A stretch of 64,000 bases of DNA from Pseudomonas gingeri (GCF_013386115.1 NZ_JACAOR010000001.1:28639-92638), one strand, 5' to 3'. Counted from the stretch's first letter, positions 44,214 through 53,723 are shown. Notes: generated by a model from the letters alone, not told the origin. Numbers and translations are program-made.

Positions 44214-45352
44214 AGCAGCCCCCGCTTTGCCAGGTTGCGCATCAGTGCGCGGGTGCCGTAGGTCCAGGGCGCGGCTTCGTCGGAGTAGACGACGGTATTA
44301 CGCAGGGTGCCCAACAGCGGCGTCGAGATTTCCACCAGGTCACCGGCCTTGTGGGTGAAACCCGAACCCTTTTGTTCACGATCCTGGGTCGGCGCGAACA
44401 TGGTGCCGAGAAACAGCATGAAACCATCGGGGTACTGGTGCGAGGTGTTGCGGGTCTGCGCCACCAGGTTGGCCGGCTTGCGGCTGATCTCGGCCATGTT
44501 CGAGCCTCCCGACATTTCAAAACCGTCCAGGCCGCTGACGGACAGGGTCAGGGTGGCGTTCTCGATATCGTCGAGGGTGAAGTGTTCGTCGAAGAGACGG
44601 ATGAACGGACCGATCGAGCAGGAGGCATTGTTGTCCTTGGCCTTGCCCAGCAGCAGGGCCGAACGCCCTTCGACATCGCGCAGGTTGACGTCGTTGCCGA
44701 GGGTGGCGCCACGGATATTGCCCTGGCTGTCCACCGCCAGCACGACTTCGGGCTCGGGGTTGTTCCATTCCGAGATCCGGTTGATACCGACCTGGGCGCC
44801 ATAACCGACCGCCGCCATGGGCTGGGATTTGGTGAAGACTTCGGCGTCCGGACCGATGCCGACTTCCAGGTACTGCGACCAGAGGCCTTCGGCGATCAGC
44901 GCAGCCTTGATCTCGGCGGCCTTGGGCGAACCGGCCTGGACGTTGGAAAGGCTGTCGCCGATCAGCGAGCCGATCCGTGCCCGCAGCTCATCGGCGCGGG
45001 CCGGATCGCCAGCGGTGCGTTCGTCGATCACGCGCTCGACCATGCTGCGGGCAAACGTCACGCCACAGGCCTTGAGTGCCTGGAAGTCACAGGGCGCCAG
45101 CAGGCAGGGACGGTCGGAGTGATAGCCCATCTCGGAGGGGTCGAGGATCAGGTCGGCCAGATCGCCAACCGCTTCGCCGGCCAATGAGTCGAAACGTTCT
45201 GCCGGGTTGTTGTCGAGGAAGTCGGCCATCGACACGACCGACTCGGTAATGTCGACCAGCAGGTTGTCCCGCAGGATGACTACCGAAGGACCTTTGCCTG
45301 GTAGCCAGACCCGACCGACCAGTTTGGCGTGTTTGAGTGAGGTGGGCAGCAT
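44210..45352 (-). CDS. FAH family 2-keto-3-deoxypentonate dehydratase-like protein (XylX-like)
   Basis: A 380-residue fumarylacetoacetate-hydrolase-fold enzyme. It resembles, from memory, the Caulobacter XylX 2-keto-3-deoxy-D-xylonate dehydratase over its whole length, especially LKACGVTFARSMVERVIDER and EGLWSQYLEVGIGPDAEVF. Mg ligands are Glu200, Glu202 and Asp221. It would convert 2-keto-3-deoxypentonate to alpha-ketoglutarate semialdehyde, the substrate of the dehydrogenase at 54748. First gene of the minus arm, divergent from the plus arm. A hydrolase acting on a diketo acid is the alternative. Confidence 0.82.
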   Translation of the reverse strand: MLPTSLKHAKLVGRVWLPGKGPSVVILRDNLLVDITESVVSMADFLDNNPAERFDSLAGEAVGDLADLILDPSEMGYHSDRPCLLAPCDFQALKACGVTFARSMVERVIDERTAGDPARADELRARIGSLIGDSLSNVQAGSPKAAEIKAALIAEGLWSQYLEVGIGPDAEVFTKSQPMAAVGYGAQVGINRISEWNNPEPEVVLAVDSQGNIRGATLGNDVNLRDVEGRSALLLGKAKDNNASCSIGPFIRLFDEHFTLDDIENATLTLSVSGLDGFEMSGGSNMAEISRKPANLVAQTRNTSHQYPDGFMLFLGTMFAPTQDREQKGSGFTHKAGDLVEISTPLLGTLRNTVVYSDEAAPWTYGTRALMRNLAKRGLL

Positions 45353-45467
45353 GAGCGGTTTCCTTATTGTTGATATCTAGTAATGCTACGTTTCGATTTT
45401 GAGCACGGTCAAGCAGTCTTGCATGAAAGAAATCGGCATTTTCTCGGTTTTTTCCCTTTTTTATAGC

Positions 45468-45496
45468 TAATATTCTGAATAATAAGGCGAATATTA
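45468..45496. promoter_or_regulatory. Inverted repeat in the divergent pentose-locus promoter
   Basis: TAATATTC at 45468-45475 and GAATATTA at 45489-45496 are perfect arms separated by 13 bp. They lie near the middle of the 286-bp AT-rich divergent region between the two catabolic arms. This is the best candidate operator for the RpiR regulator encoded in the plus arm; the region holds no gene. Confidence 0.45.
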
Positions 45497-45638
45497 AGTG
45501 TTTCAGGCATTCGCCAGCGATGGCGGTGCGTCACTTGTCCGGGTGATTTTCGAAAGGGCTATTGCAAAAAGCTAGCAATACTATATTTTTGAATCAAGTC
45601 AGTGGTTCCACCGCAGAGAAAGGCGACGGAGAAGTCCC

Positions 45639-47123
45639 ATGCATAACAATAATTCTCTCTACGAGTCGATTGCCGCCCTGGAAGGCGCCTTGTTTATCAA
45701 TGGTGAGTGGCACAAGGGCGCAGGGGCTCGCTTGCCGGTGGAGAATCCGGCGACCGGGGAACTGATCGGTCATATCGCCGCCGCGACTGCACAAGAGATT
45801 GAAGCGGCGGTGTCTGGCGCCCATCGCGCCTTTGCTTCCTGGTCCCGCGAGTTACCGAAGACCCGAGCCATTGCCTTGCACCGCCTGGGCGACCTGATCG
45901 CCGCCGATGCACTGAACATGGCGCGGATCATGACCCTGGAACAGGGCAAGCCGGTCAATGAAGCCAAGGGCGAGGTGCTCAAGCTTGCCGAGGCCTGCCA
46001 CTTTTATGCTGAAGAAGCGAGCCGCGTGCATGGCGAGATCGTGCCCAACGATCAGCCCGGCTTCCAGAGCCTGGTGGTACGCGAGCCGATCGGCGTCGTC
46101 GCGGCGATCACCCCATGGAACTACCCGGCCGAGCTGGTGGGCTGGAAGCTGTGCGCCAGCCTGGCTGCGGGCTGCACTATCGTGATCAAGCCCGCCGAAC
46201 TGACGCCGTACACCGCCCTGATGATCGCCGGCAAATGCGCCGAGGCCGGTATTCCGGCCGGTGTGGTGAATGTATTGACCGGCAAGGGCTCGCAGGTCGG
46301 GCAGGCCCTGGTCGAACACCCGCAGGTGAGCAAGGTGGCCTTTACCGGGTCTAGCGCAGTGGGTCTGCATATCCAGCGCAGTTGCCCGCAGGTCAAGCGC
46401 CTGTCCCTCGAACTGGGTGGTAATTGCCCCATGGTGGTGACCGCCAGCGCCGACGTGGAAGCGGCGGTGAAGGGAGCGACACGGCGCAGTTTCCGTAACT
46501 GCGGACAGATCTGCATTGCCATCAATCGCATCTATGTCCATCGTTCCCTGTATGAGGCGTTCGTCAGCAAGCTGGGCGCGGCCGCTGATGCGCTGACGGT
46601 GCGCAACGGCCTGGAAGAGCCTGCTGCCGACCTGGGCGCCATGGCTTCCGCCGAGCCGCTGGCCAAGACCCGTGCGCACCTCGAGGATGCCCTGGCCAAG
46701 GGCGCTCGACTGGTCGCCGGCGGCCAGGCACCACAAGGCGCCGAATTTGCCCATGGGCATTTCTTCCGGCCGACGGTGATCGCCGATTGCACGCACCGGA
46801 TGCTGGTGATGACCGAGGAAACCTTCGGTCCGCTGGTGGGGGTCGCCGCCTTCGACGATCTCGCCGAAGCTATTCAACTGGCCAATGACACGCCTTACGG
46901 CCTTGCCTCCTATGTCTATGCTCGGGACCTGACCGACATCCATACCCTGTCGGCGCAACTGGACTATGGCAACGTTGCCATCAATAACGTCGATGCCGGG
47001 ATCATGAATGCCCCCTACGGTGGGCGCAAACAGAGTGGCGTGGGTTACGAACACGGTCGCGAAGGGTTGCTGGAGTACTTCAACTTCAAGCATGTCCGCC
47101 TGCACCATGGCGTCGGGAATTGA
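45639..47123 (+). CDS. NAD(P)-dependent aldehyde dehydrogenase
   Basis: A 494-residue ALDH of the succinate-semialdehyde/glycolaldehyde type. Asn161 (PWNYP), Glu258 (LELGG) and Cys292 (NCGQIC) form the active site. It heads the plus arm, 4 nt before xylB. In a pentose locus it may oxidise glycolaldehyde to glycolate or a second semialdehyde. It is a different subfamily from the ALDH at 54748, so the locus encodes two aldehyde oxidations. Specificity cannot be read from sequence. Confidence 0.9.
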   Translation: MHNNNSLYESIAALEGALFINGEWHKGAGARLPVENPATGELIGHIAAATAQEIEAAVSGAHRAFASWSRELPKTRAIALHRLGDLIAADALNMARIMTLEQGKPVNEAKGEVLKLAEACHFYAEEASRVHGEIVPNDQPGFQSLVVREPIGVVAAITPWNYPAELVGWKLCASLAAGCTIVIKPAELTPYTALMIAGKCAEAGIPAGVVNVLTGKGSQVGQALVEHPQVSKVAFTGSSAVGLHIQRSCPQVKRLSLELGGNCPMVVTASADVEAAVKGATRRSFRNCGQICIAINRIYVHRSLYEAFVSKLGAAADALTVRNGLEEPAADLGAMASAEPLAKTRAHLEDALAKGARLVAGGQAPQGAEFAHGHFFRPTVIADCTHRMLVMTEETFGPLVGVAAFDDLAEAIQLANDTPYGLASYVYARDLTDIHTLSAQLDYGNVAINNVDAGIMNAPYGGRKQSGVGYEHGREGLLEYFNFKHVRLHHGVGN

Positions 47124-47126
47124 GCC

Positions 47127-48641
47127 ATGCAGGCGCTCATTGGCATCGACATCGGCACCTCGGGCTGCAAGGCATTGCTGCTCGACGTCCATGGCGCGGT
47201 GATTGCCGCCGATACGGCGACTTATCCGCTCTCGCAACCTCGACCCGGCTGGACCGAGCAGGACCCTGAACTGTGGATCGACGGCGCCCGGCGCGCCATC
47301 GCCGGTGTGTTGGCCAAGGCCCCAGGCGTGGAGCTGCTCGGCGTCGGGCTCTCCGGTCAGATGCACGGGCTGGTGCCGCTCGATGCGGCGCAGCAGGTGC
47401 TGCGCCCGGCGATCCTGTGGAACGACCAGCGCAATGCCGCGGAGTGCGAGTGGATCACCGCCACCGCCGGTGGCCTGGACGGTTTGCTGAAGGCCACCGA
47501 CAACCGGATGCTGGTGGGGTATACCGGCGGCAAGATCGTCTGGATGCAGCGGCATGAGCCCGAGCTTTTCGCGCGCTTGAGCACTGTGCTCAATCCCAAG
47601 GACTATCTGCGCCTGCGCCTGACCGGCGAAATTGCCAGCGAAGTCTCCGACGCCTCGGGCACGGGCCTGTTCAATGTGCGTTCGCGGCAATGGGCGAGCG
47701 GGTTGATCGAGCAACTGGGCATCGACCCCGGGTTGTTGCCACCGGTGTTCGAGTCCCAGGTCGTTTCGGGTCGGGTCAGTGCCCGGGGCGCCGCGTTGTT
47801 CGGCCTGCCCGTGGGCACGCCGGTGGCCGGCGGCGGTGGCGATTCGGTTATCCAGACCCTCGGTTCCGGCGTGATCGCGCCCGGCGAACTGCAGACCACC
47901 ATCGGTACGGCGGGCATTCTCGCCGCCGCCCTGGACGAGCCCCGGGACAATCCGGACGGTCGCCTGCAGATTTTCTGCAACGTGGCCGCGGACAAATGGC
48001 ATTGCATGGGGGTGTCGTTGAACGCCGGCGGCTCGATGAACTGGTTTCGCGACACCTTCTGCGCAGGGGCCAACGGCGTGGTGCCGTCATTCGAGCAGAT
48101 CGTCGCCGAAGCGGAGAAGAGCCCGGCCGGTGCCCATGGCCTGCTGTTTCTTCCCTATCTGAACGGTGAGCGTTGCCCGCATCCCGATCCGCTCTTGCGT
48201 GCTGCCTTCGTCGGCCTGACCGCGCGCCACGACCGCGGCGACATGGCCCGGGCCGTCATGGAGGGGGCGGTGCATGCGCTGGCCGACATGCATGCCCTGA
48301 TGAAGCCCCTGGGCATCGACGGACACGTGATCAAGGCTTCCGGCGGTGGTGCACGCTCAGCGCTGTGGCGCCAGCTCCAGGCGGACATCTTCGGTTGCGA
48401 CGTGCTGACCACCGAAGGGGCCGCCGAGGGTGCGGCGTTCGGCGCGGCGCTGGTGGCCGGGCTGGCGATGGGTGTCTGGGCCGATCCGGCGAGTGCGGCG
48501 GCGAGCTGTCGCGCCATTACCCGCCAGGCGCCCGATGGCGCGACGGCCGAGGTCTTCGCCCGTGCCCATCGTATCTACCACAGCCTTTATCCGACGCTCC
48601 GGGAAACCTTCGTAGCGCTCGGTGCCCCCATTTTCGATTAG
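47127..48641 (+). CDS. xylB: Xylulokinase
   Basis: A 504-residue FGGY kinase. The N-terminal ATP-phosphate loop is IGIDIGTSGCKALLLD. QMHGLVPLD and WNDQRNAAEC are typical of D-xylulose kinases. The C-terminal half has GGGGDSVIQTLG with the catalytic Asp and KASGGGARSALWRQLQADI. It phosphorylates D-xylulose (or a close ketopentose) to the 5-phosphate for the pentose phosphate pathway. It follows the ALDH by 3 nt and precedes the HAD gene by 23 nt. Confidence 0.93.
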   Translation: MQALIGIDIGTSGCKALLLDVHGAVIAADTATYPLSQPRPGWTEQDPELWIDGARRAIAGVLAKAPGVELLGVGLSGQMHGLVPLDAAQQVLRPAILWNDQRNAAECEWITATAGGLDGLLKATDNRMLVGYTGGKIVWMQRHEPELFARLSTVLNPKDYLRLRLTGEIASEVSDASGTGLFNVRSRQWASGLIEQLGIDPGLLPPVFESQVVSGRVSARGAALFGLPVGTPVAGGGGDSVIQTLGSGVIAPGELQTTIGTAGILAAALDEPRDNPDGRLQIFCNVAADKWHCMGVSLNAGGSMNWFRDTFCAGANGVVPSFEQIVAEAEKSPAGAHGLLFLPYLNGERCPHPDPLLRAAFVGLTARHDRGDMARAVMEGAVHALADMHALMKPLGIDGHVIKASGGGARSALWRQLQADIFGCDVLTTEGAAEGAAFGAALVAGLAMGVWADPASAAASCRAITRQAPDGATAEVFARAHRIYHSLYPTLRETFVALGAPIFD

Positions 48642-48664
48642 TCATTTTTTCTGGAGTCTGATTC

Positions 48665-49339
48665 ATGTCCGTCTATTCCGCGCTTATTTTCGATCTTGAC
48701 GGGACGCTTATCGACAGCGCATCCGATATCGCGAAGGCCCTGAATGTCGGTTTCGCGCTGAACGACTGGCCTGAACTCGATCCCGCGCATGTCGAGACGT
48801 TTCTCGGCAACGGACCGCGGCGCCTGATCGTCGACATCCTCGAGGACCTCGCGATCCCTTATGACGATGCCCAGGTACAGCGGGCCTTCGATGGCTACCT
48901 GCATGCCTATATGGACGATCCGGCGGGGTGCACGCGGTTTTTCCCTCATGTGCGCGAAGACCTCGCGGCTCTGCGCCAGGCCGGTATCCGCCTGGGTATC
49001 TGTACCAACAAGAACCACGCCGTCACCGGCAAGGTCCTGGAGCAGCTGGGGCTGGCGGACTTGTTCGAGGTCGCGCTGGGCGCCGATGCGGTGCCGGCGT
49101 GCAAGCCGGACCCCGGGCATTTGCTGGCCGTGGCGCAGGCGATGGACCTGGCATCGGAGGAGTGGGCCTATGTCGGTGACACCCGTGTCGACCAGATGAC
49201 TGCGTATGCCGCGGGCGTGCCGTTCTTCGTGGTGCCCTGGGGTGGCGGTCCTCATGTGGACATTTCAGCGGAGCAGCGCTTGAACCGTCTGGCCGATCTG
49301 TTACAACGCAGCCCACTAATCGCCAAGGAGCGGATATGA
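48665..49339 (+). CDS. HAD family hydrolase (phosphoglycolate phosphatase-like)
   Basis: A 224-residue HAD phosphatase of subfamily IA. The nucleophile Asp lies in FDLDGTLIDS (motif I), CTNKNHAV gives motif II, Lys in ACKPDPGH motif III, and YVGDTRVDQMTA motif IV. It resembles Gph. In this operon it may remove phosphate from a dead-end sugar phosphate or from phosphoglycolate. The stop overlaps the rpiR gene (ATGA). Confidence 0.9.
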   Translation: MSVYSALIFDLDGTLIDSASDIAKALNVGFALNDWPELDPAHVETFLGNGPRRLIVDILEDLAIPYDDAQVQRAFDGYLHAYMDDPAGCTRFFPHVREDLAALRQAGIRLGICTNKNHAVTGKVLEQLGLADLFEVALGADAVPACKPDPGHLLAVAQAMDLASEEWAYVGDTRVDQMTAYAAGVPFFVVPWGGGPHVDISAEQRLNRLADLLQRSPLIAKERI

Positions 49340-50175
49340 CCGTCAGTTTGCTGCAACGCATCATTCTTGAAAGCAAAGACATGCACCGGGCCGAGCGTCG
49401 GGTCGCCAACTTTGTTTCCACTTCGCCTTCGAAGGTCCTGCAGATGAGCATGGCCAAGCTCTCGGAAACCTGTTCGGTCAGCGACCCGACCGTGATGCGT
49501 TTCTGCCGGCGCTTCGGCTTCGAGAGTTATCAGGAATTGAAGCTGCACCTGGTTCAAAGCCTGGTGCCGTCGGCGCCGTTTGCCTACGAGCAGATCATTC
49601 CCGATGACAGTATCGACAACATCGTCCGCAAGACCTGCCGCAACTCGCTGAATGCGATCCAGCGCCTGGCCGAGGACCTGGCGCCCGAGCGGGTGGGCGA
49701 AGGTGCCCGACTGTTGCAGGCGGCAAGCTGGATCGGCATCTACGCCACGGGGATTTCCGTGGTCAACGCCCTGGATGCCGAGCACAAGTTCCAGCGCCTG
49801 GGCCTGCGGTGCCAGGCACTGCTGGGCAGCAAGCGCCAGGAGATGCACGCCGAAGGCGCTCGGGAAGGCGAAGTGGCGCTGATCTTTTCCCAGTCCGGCC
49901 ACACCCGGCAGATGGTCGATGTCGCCGTGGCTGCCCGCAAGGCCGGGGCCAGGGTGGTGTCCATCGCCGCCGATGACAGTCCCCTGGCGCGGGTCTCCGA
50001 TGTGCTGATCGCGGTCAAACCCTATGAACATACCGAACTGATGACACCCCTGGCGTCGCGGCTGAACCATCACCTGGTCACCAACATGCTGGTAGCCGCC
50101 ATCGCCGTTGCCAGTGGCAGCCAGTTCCCCGATCAACTGACCGCCCTCGACTCATGGCGGACCGACAAGATTTGA
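49336..50175 (+). CDS. MurR/RpiR family transcriptional regulator
   Basis: A 279-residue regulator with an N-terminal HTH_6 domain at 1-77 (KVLQMSMAKLSETCSVSDPTVMRFCRRFGF) and a SIS sugar-phosphate-binding domain at about 120-250 (GIYATGISVVNALDAEHKFQRLG, LIFSQSGHTRQMVDVAVAARKAG). It should sense a phosphorylated sugar produced by XylB or RpiA and regulate this locus. It is embedded in the operon it probably controls and overlaps the HAD gene by 4 nt. Confidence 0.92.
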   Translation: MTVSLLQRIILESKDMHRAERRVANFVSTSPSKVLQMSMAKLSETCSVSDPTVMRFCRRFGFESYQELKLHLVQSLVPSAPFAYEQIIPDDSIDNIVRKTCRNSLNAIQRLAEDLAPERVGEGARLLQAASWIGIYATGISVVNALDAEHKFQRLGLRCQALLGSKRQEMHAEGAREGEVALIFSQSGHTRQMVDVAVAARKAGARVVSIAADDSPLARVSDVLIAVKPYEHTELMTPLASRLNHHLVTNMLVAAIAVASGSQFPDQLTALDSWRTDKI

Positions 50176-50216
50176 CCCCCATGACCTGTGGGGGAACTGC
50201 CCGATAGGAGTAGCAG

Positions 50217-50927
50217 ATGAGCAACCAACAGAACGAAGCGAAGAAGGTCGCCGCCCGCCGGGTGATCGAGGAATTCGTGCGCGATGGCATGAAGCTGGGC
50301 CTGGGGTCCGGCACCACCTCGCATTTCTTCGTTCGCGAACTGGGCAAGCATGTCGCCAATGGCCTGCAACTGACCTGCACCACCACTTCCCGTTCGACCA
50401 ACGATGTGGCGCGGGAAGTGGGCATCGAGATCATTGATCCGAACGAGATCGGCGAGCTCGATCTGACCGTCGACGGCCCGGACGAGATCGACCGCCAGTT
50501 CAACATGATCAAGGGCGGCGGTGCCTGCCTGCTCTGGGAGAAGATCATCGCCCATGCTTCCAAACGCATGATCTGTGTGTGTGACGAGACCAAGATCGTC
50601 GACTGCCTGGGCCAGTTCCCGCTGCCGGTGGAAGTGGTGCAGTTCGGCTGGAAGCAGACCGAGCGCCTGGTCAAGCGGATCCTGGCCGGGCAGGGCATCA
50701 ACGAGGTGACGATCATTCGCCGGCTGCGCGATGGTCAGCCGGTGGTCACCGACAGCGGCAACTTCATTCTCGACTGCCATTGCGGACCGGTTATCCGCGA
50801 TCCGGCGCCGCTGGAAATCGAGCTCAACCGTATTCCGGGTGTGGTCGAGAACGGCCTGTTCACCCGCGAAGCCGTGGGTATGGTCGTAGGTTGTTTCGAC
50901 GGCTCTTCCTACGTTCGTTTGCGATAA
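50217..50927 (+). CDS. rpiA: Ribose-5-phosphate isomerase A
   Basis: A 236-residue RpiA with the family motifs GLGSGTTSHFFVREL, ITVDGPDEID-type LTVDGPDEIDRQFNMIKGGG, and GLFTREAVGMVVG. It interconverts ribulose-5-phosphate and ribose-5-phosphate. Pseudomonas normally has a housekeeping copy elsewhere, so this is probably a pathway-dedicated paralogue. It widens the locus to ribose or ribulose-type substrates. It lies 41 bp after rpiR. Confidence 0.93.
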   Translation: MSNQQNEAKKVAARRVIEEFVRDGMKLGLGSGTTSHFFVRELGKHVANGLQLTCTTTSRSTNDVAREVGIEIIDPNEIGELDLTVDGPDEIDRQFNMIKGGGACLLWEKIIAHASKRMICVCDETKIVDCLGQFPLPVEVVQFGWKQTERLVKRILAGQGINEVTIIRRLRDGQPVVTDSGNFILDCHCGPVIRDPAPLEIELNRIPGVVENGLFTREAVGMVVGCFDGSSYVRLR

Positions 50928-51011
50928 CCGGTGCTCCAGGCAAGGCCGCACCTGCGTGAAACAAGGCTGAAGATAGTATTAAACCTACAATAATAAGTCG
51001 GAGTTAATCCC

Positions 51012-52100
51012 ATGAAAAAAGTCAATCTATCTAGCGTGAGTCGTCGTAGCGTGTTGGCCGGCGGTGTGGTCCTAGGACTGGGCGCGATGCTGGGACGCAG
51101 TGCCTTCGCGCAGACCCCGCTGTCGGTCGCCTACTCCAACAAGAGCCTGGACTACTACTTCTTCGTCATTCAGGAAGAGTCGGTCAAGCGCGCCGTCCAG
51201 GCACAATCGGGCAAGTTCCAGGCAACCAACGCCAGCTTCGACACCACCACCCAGCTCGGCCAATGGCAAAGCCTCATGTTGTCCCAGCAGTCGGCGATCA
51301 TCTCCGACCCGATCGACAGCCAGGCCATTGTCTCGGCCATCAAGCGCTACAACCAGCGCAAGATTCCGGTGGGCATCATCGACACTCCGGCCGATGGCGG
51401 CGATGTCGCGATTACCGTGAGTTTCGACAACTTCAAGGGTGGGGTGATGGCCGCCGAGGAAATCGTCAAGCGCCTGGTCGCGAAGTACGGCAGCCCCAAG
51501 GGCACCGTGCTCAATTGCTTCGGCGCCCTGGCCTCGGTGGCCTGGCGCCTGCGCAAGGAGGGTATGGACTCGGTGTTCGCCAAGTACCCGCAGATCAAGT
51601 ACCTGGCCCGTCCTACCGAAGGACTGCTGGACAAGATGCAGGCGGTCACGCTGTCGACCCTGTCGGAGTTCCCCGACCTCGATGCGGTACATGCCCCTTC
51701 GGATTCTCCCTCGCGCGGTATCGCGGCGGCGCTCAAGCAGAAGGATCGCTGGAAGAAGGTCGGCGAGAAAGGCCATGTCATTTTCATCAACATCGACGGT
51801 GAGCCGGTGGCCCTTGACTGGATCAAGGACGGCTACATGGACGCCTGTGTGTCCCAGGACCCTGTGGCCTATGGGGGCATTGCCGTGGAGATGATCACCA
51901 GGTATTCCCTCAATGGCCAGGCGGTGCCGCTGGGCACCTACCAGAACAAGGACTACTTCTGGGAATCGGGAGAGATTGTCCAGGGCAAGACCGGTCCGAC
52001 CCTGATCATCCCGGCCTTTGTGATCAACTCCGACAACATCGACGACAAGCGCCATTGGGGTTATGTCGCGGAAAAAGTCTGGGGCGTTCCCTCCAAGTGA
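51012..52100 (+). CDS. Sugar ABC transporter substrate-binding protein, Tat-exported
   Basis: A 362-residue Peripla_BP_4-type binding protein. The N terminus has a twin-arginine signal (SRRSVLAGGVVLGLGAMLGR then SAFAQ), so export is probably by Tat, which is unusual for sugar-binding proteins. The mature fold includes PVGIIDTPADGGDVAITVSFDN and HAPSDSPSRGIAAALKQ. It lies 84 bp after rpiA, with AT-rich sequence that may contain an internal promoter. It collects the sugar or polyol for the importer encoded downstream. Confidence 0.88.
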   Translation: MKKVNLSSVSRRSVLAGGVVLGLGAMLGRSAFAQTPLSVAYSNKSLDYYFFVIQEESVKRAVQAQSGKFQATNASFDTTTQLGQWQSLMLSQQSAIISDPIDSQAIVSAIKRYNQRKIPVGIIDTPADGGDVAITVSFDNFKGGVMAAEEIVKRLVAKYGSPKGTVLNCFGALASVAWRLRKEGMDSVFAKYPQIKYLARPTEGLLDKMQAVTLSTLSEFPDLDAVHAPSDSPSRGIAAALKQKDRWKKVGEKGHVIFINIDGEPVALDWIKDGYMDACVSQDPVAYGGIAVEMITRYSLNGQAVPLGTYQNKDYFWESGEIVQGKTGPTLIIPAFVINSDNIDDKRHWGYVAEKVWGVPSK

Positions 52101-52117
52101 CGGTTGCGGTTGTCGCA

Positions 52118-52134
52118 GCAGAGCGAGGCTCTGC
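52118..52134. repeat. REP-like hairpin between binding-protein and ATPase genes
   Basis: GCAGAGC at 52118-52124 and GCTCTGC at 52128-52134 form a perfect 7-bp stem with a GAG loop, in a REP-like context. It sits in the only sizeable gap of the importer operon. Such elements can protect the upstream mRNA from decay, raising binding-protein levels over the membrane subunits. Confidence 0.5.
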
Positions 52135-52173
52135 CGCGATGTTCATCCGACAAGCTGATGGTGAGAAAACAAC

Positions 52174-53697
52174 ATGACCCTACACGACACCCAGGCCGGG
52201 GCAGCGATGGACGACACGATCCTGCGGATCGACAACATCGCCAAGAGCTACGGTCCCGTGCACGCCCTGCGCGGTGTCACCACGCAGATCCGCCGGGGTT
52301 CGATCCATGGCCTGCTGGGGGAGAACGGCGCCGGCAAGTCCACGCTGGTGGGGATCATCTCCGGCCAGGTGATCCCCAGCTCCGGACAGATTCTCATGGA
52401 CGGTCGGCCGCTCAAACAGGTGGACGTCAAGGCCATGGAGCAGGCCGGGGTATTCCTGGTGACGCAGGAACCGATGATCATCGGCAACCTGACGGCCGCG
52501 GAAAACCTGATGCTGGGGATCTGGCCGACCCGCAACGGTTTTGTCGACTGGAAACAGCTGGGCGCCGATGCCGCGCGGATGCTCGATGGCTCCGGCATCG
52601 ACCCGACAGTCCTGGCTGGCCAGCTGGATGCAGTGGCGCGGCGCAAGCTGAACATCCTCCGGGCCATGTTTTCGGGGGGCAAGGTGATCATCCTCGATGA
52701 GCCGACGGCGTCGCTGACCGTGGTCGACCGCCGCCAGCTGTTCGACTTCATGCTGCGCCTGAAGGGCGAAGGAGTGACCTTCATCTTCATCTCCCACTAC
52801 AACGACGAGATCCTCGAGATCTGCGACGCGGTCACCGTGTTACGCGACGGCAGCCTCGCCGGGACTTGCGAGGACATCGCCTCGATGACCTCCGAGCAAC
52901 TGACTGAACTGGTGATCGGTCATGGCGTCGAGCTGTTCCAGCGCAAGCGTCGCGACCATTCCGGCAAGCCGCCGGCGATTTCGCTGCGCGGCGTACGGGG
53001 CAAGTGGCTGTCCCTGGATCGCCTCGACATCGGTCCGGGGGAAGTGGTGGGGTTCACCGGTCTGCCGGGGGCTGGCGCGAAGGAAATGGCCCGCGCGATC
53101 TTCGGCCTGCATCCGGCACTGGGTACGCTTTCCATCGCCGGTGAAGCCGAGCGGGTGTTGCCACGCTCCCCGCGTGCGGCGTTCGATGCCGGTATCGCCT
53201 ATCTCTCCGACGATCGCCGGCGCGATGGCGCGGTGGGACCGATGTCGATCGGCAGCAATATCGCCATGTCGTCCCTGGGCGCTCGGACCCGGCTCGGTTT
53301 TATCGATACCCGGGCCGAAGCGTCGGTGATCGGGCACTACTTTGCCGCGATGGGGGTCAAGGCGCCCAACCCCGACTATCCGGTCAATACCCTCAGTGGC
53401 GGTAACCAGCAGAAGGTGTGCCTGGGGCGCGTGCTCGCCACCCGACCACGCTTGCTGATGGTCGACGAGCCGACCCGTGGCATCGACATGGGCGTCAAGC
53501 AGGACGTGCTGCGCATCATCGACGAACTCAGCGATGCTGGCGTAGCGGTGATCATCGTGTCCAGCGATACCGACGAACTGGTTCGCGCGGTGGATCGGGT
53601 GTGCATTTTCGACCAGGGCACGATCAAGGAAACATTGACGGGAGAGGACATCACCGTCGAGCGCATCCGCGCATCCGTACAGGGATCAGGCAGTTGA
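52174..53697 (+). CDS. Sugar ABC transporter ATP-binding protein (double NBD)
   Basis: A 507-residue RbsA-type ATPase. Walker A GENGAGKST and Walker B VIILDEPTASLT lie in the first half. The second half lacks a canonical Walker A (GLPGAGAKEMARAIFG) but has LSGGNQQKVCLG and MVDEPTRGIDMG. The first-half signature is degenerate (VARRKLNILRAM), as in the importer at 9347. GGTGAG precedes the ATG at 52174; a second ATG at 52207 is also possible. It drives uptake through the permease encoded next. Confidence 0.9.
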   Translation: MTLHDTQAGAAMDDTILRIDNIAKSYGPVHALRGVTTQIRRGSIHGLLGENGAGKSTLVGIISGQVIPSSGQILMDGRPLKQVDVKAMEQAGVFLVTQEPMIIGNLTAAENLMLGIWPTRNGFVDWKQLGADAARMLDGSGIDPTVLAGQLDAVARRKLNILRAMFSGGKVIILDEPTASLTVVDRRQLFDFMLRLKGEGVTFIFISHYNDEILEICDAVTVLRDGSLAGTCEDIASMTSEQLTELVIGHGVELFQRKRRDHSGKPPAISLRGVRGKWLSLDRLDIGPGEVVGFTGLPGAGAKEMARAIFGLHPALGTLSIAGEAERVLPRSPRAAFDAGIAYLSDDRRRDGAVGPMSIGSNIAMSSLGARTRLGFIDTRAEASVIGHYFAAMGVKAPNPDYPVNTLSGGNQQKVCLGRVLATRPRLLMVDEPTRGIDMGVKQDVLRIIDELSDAGVAVIIVSSDTDELVRAVDRVCIFDQGTIKETLTGEDITVERIRASVQGSGS

Positions 53698-53723
53698 ACA
53701 ATAAAAAGAGTGGAGACACGGGT

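Noticed and set aside
45852..48002. A 716-codon open frame opposite the ALDH and xylB genes
   Set aside because: It crosses the boundary of two well-supported opposite-strand genes and shows typical shadow composition.
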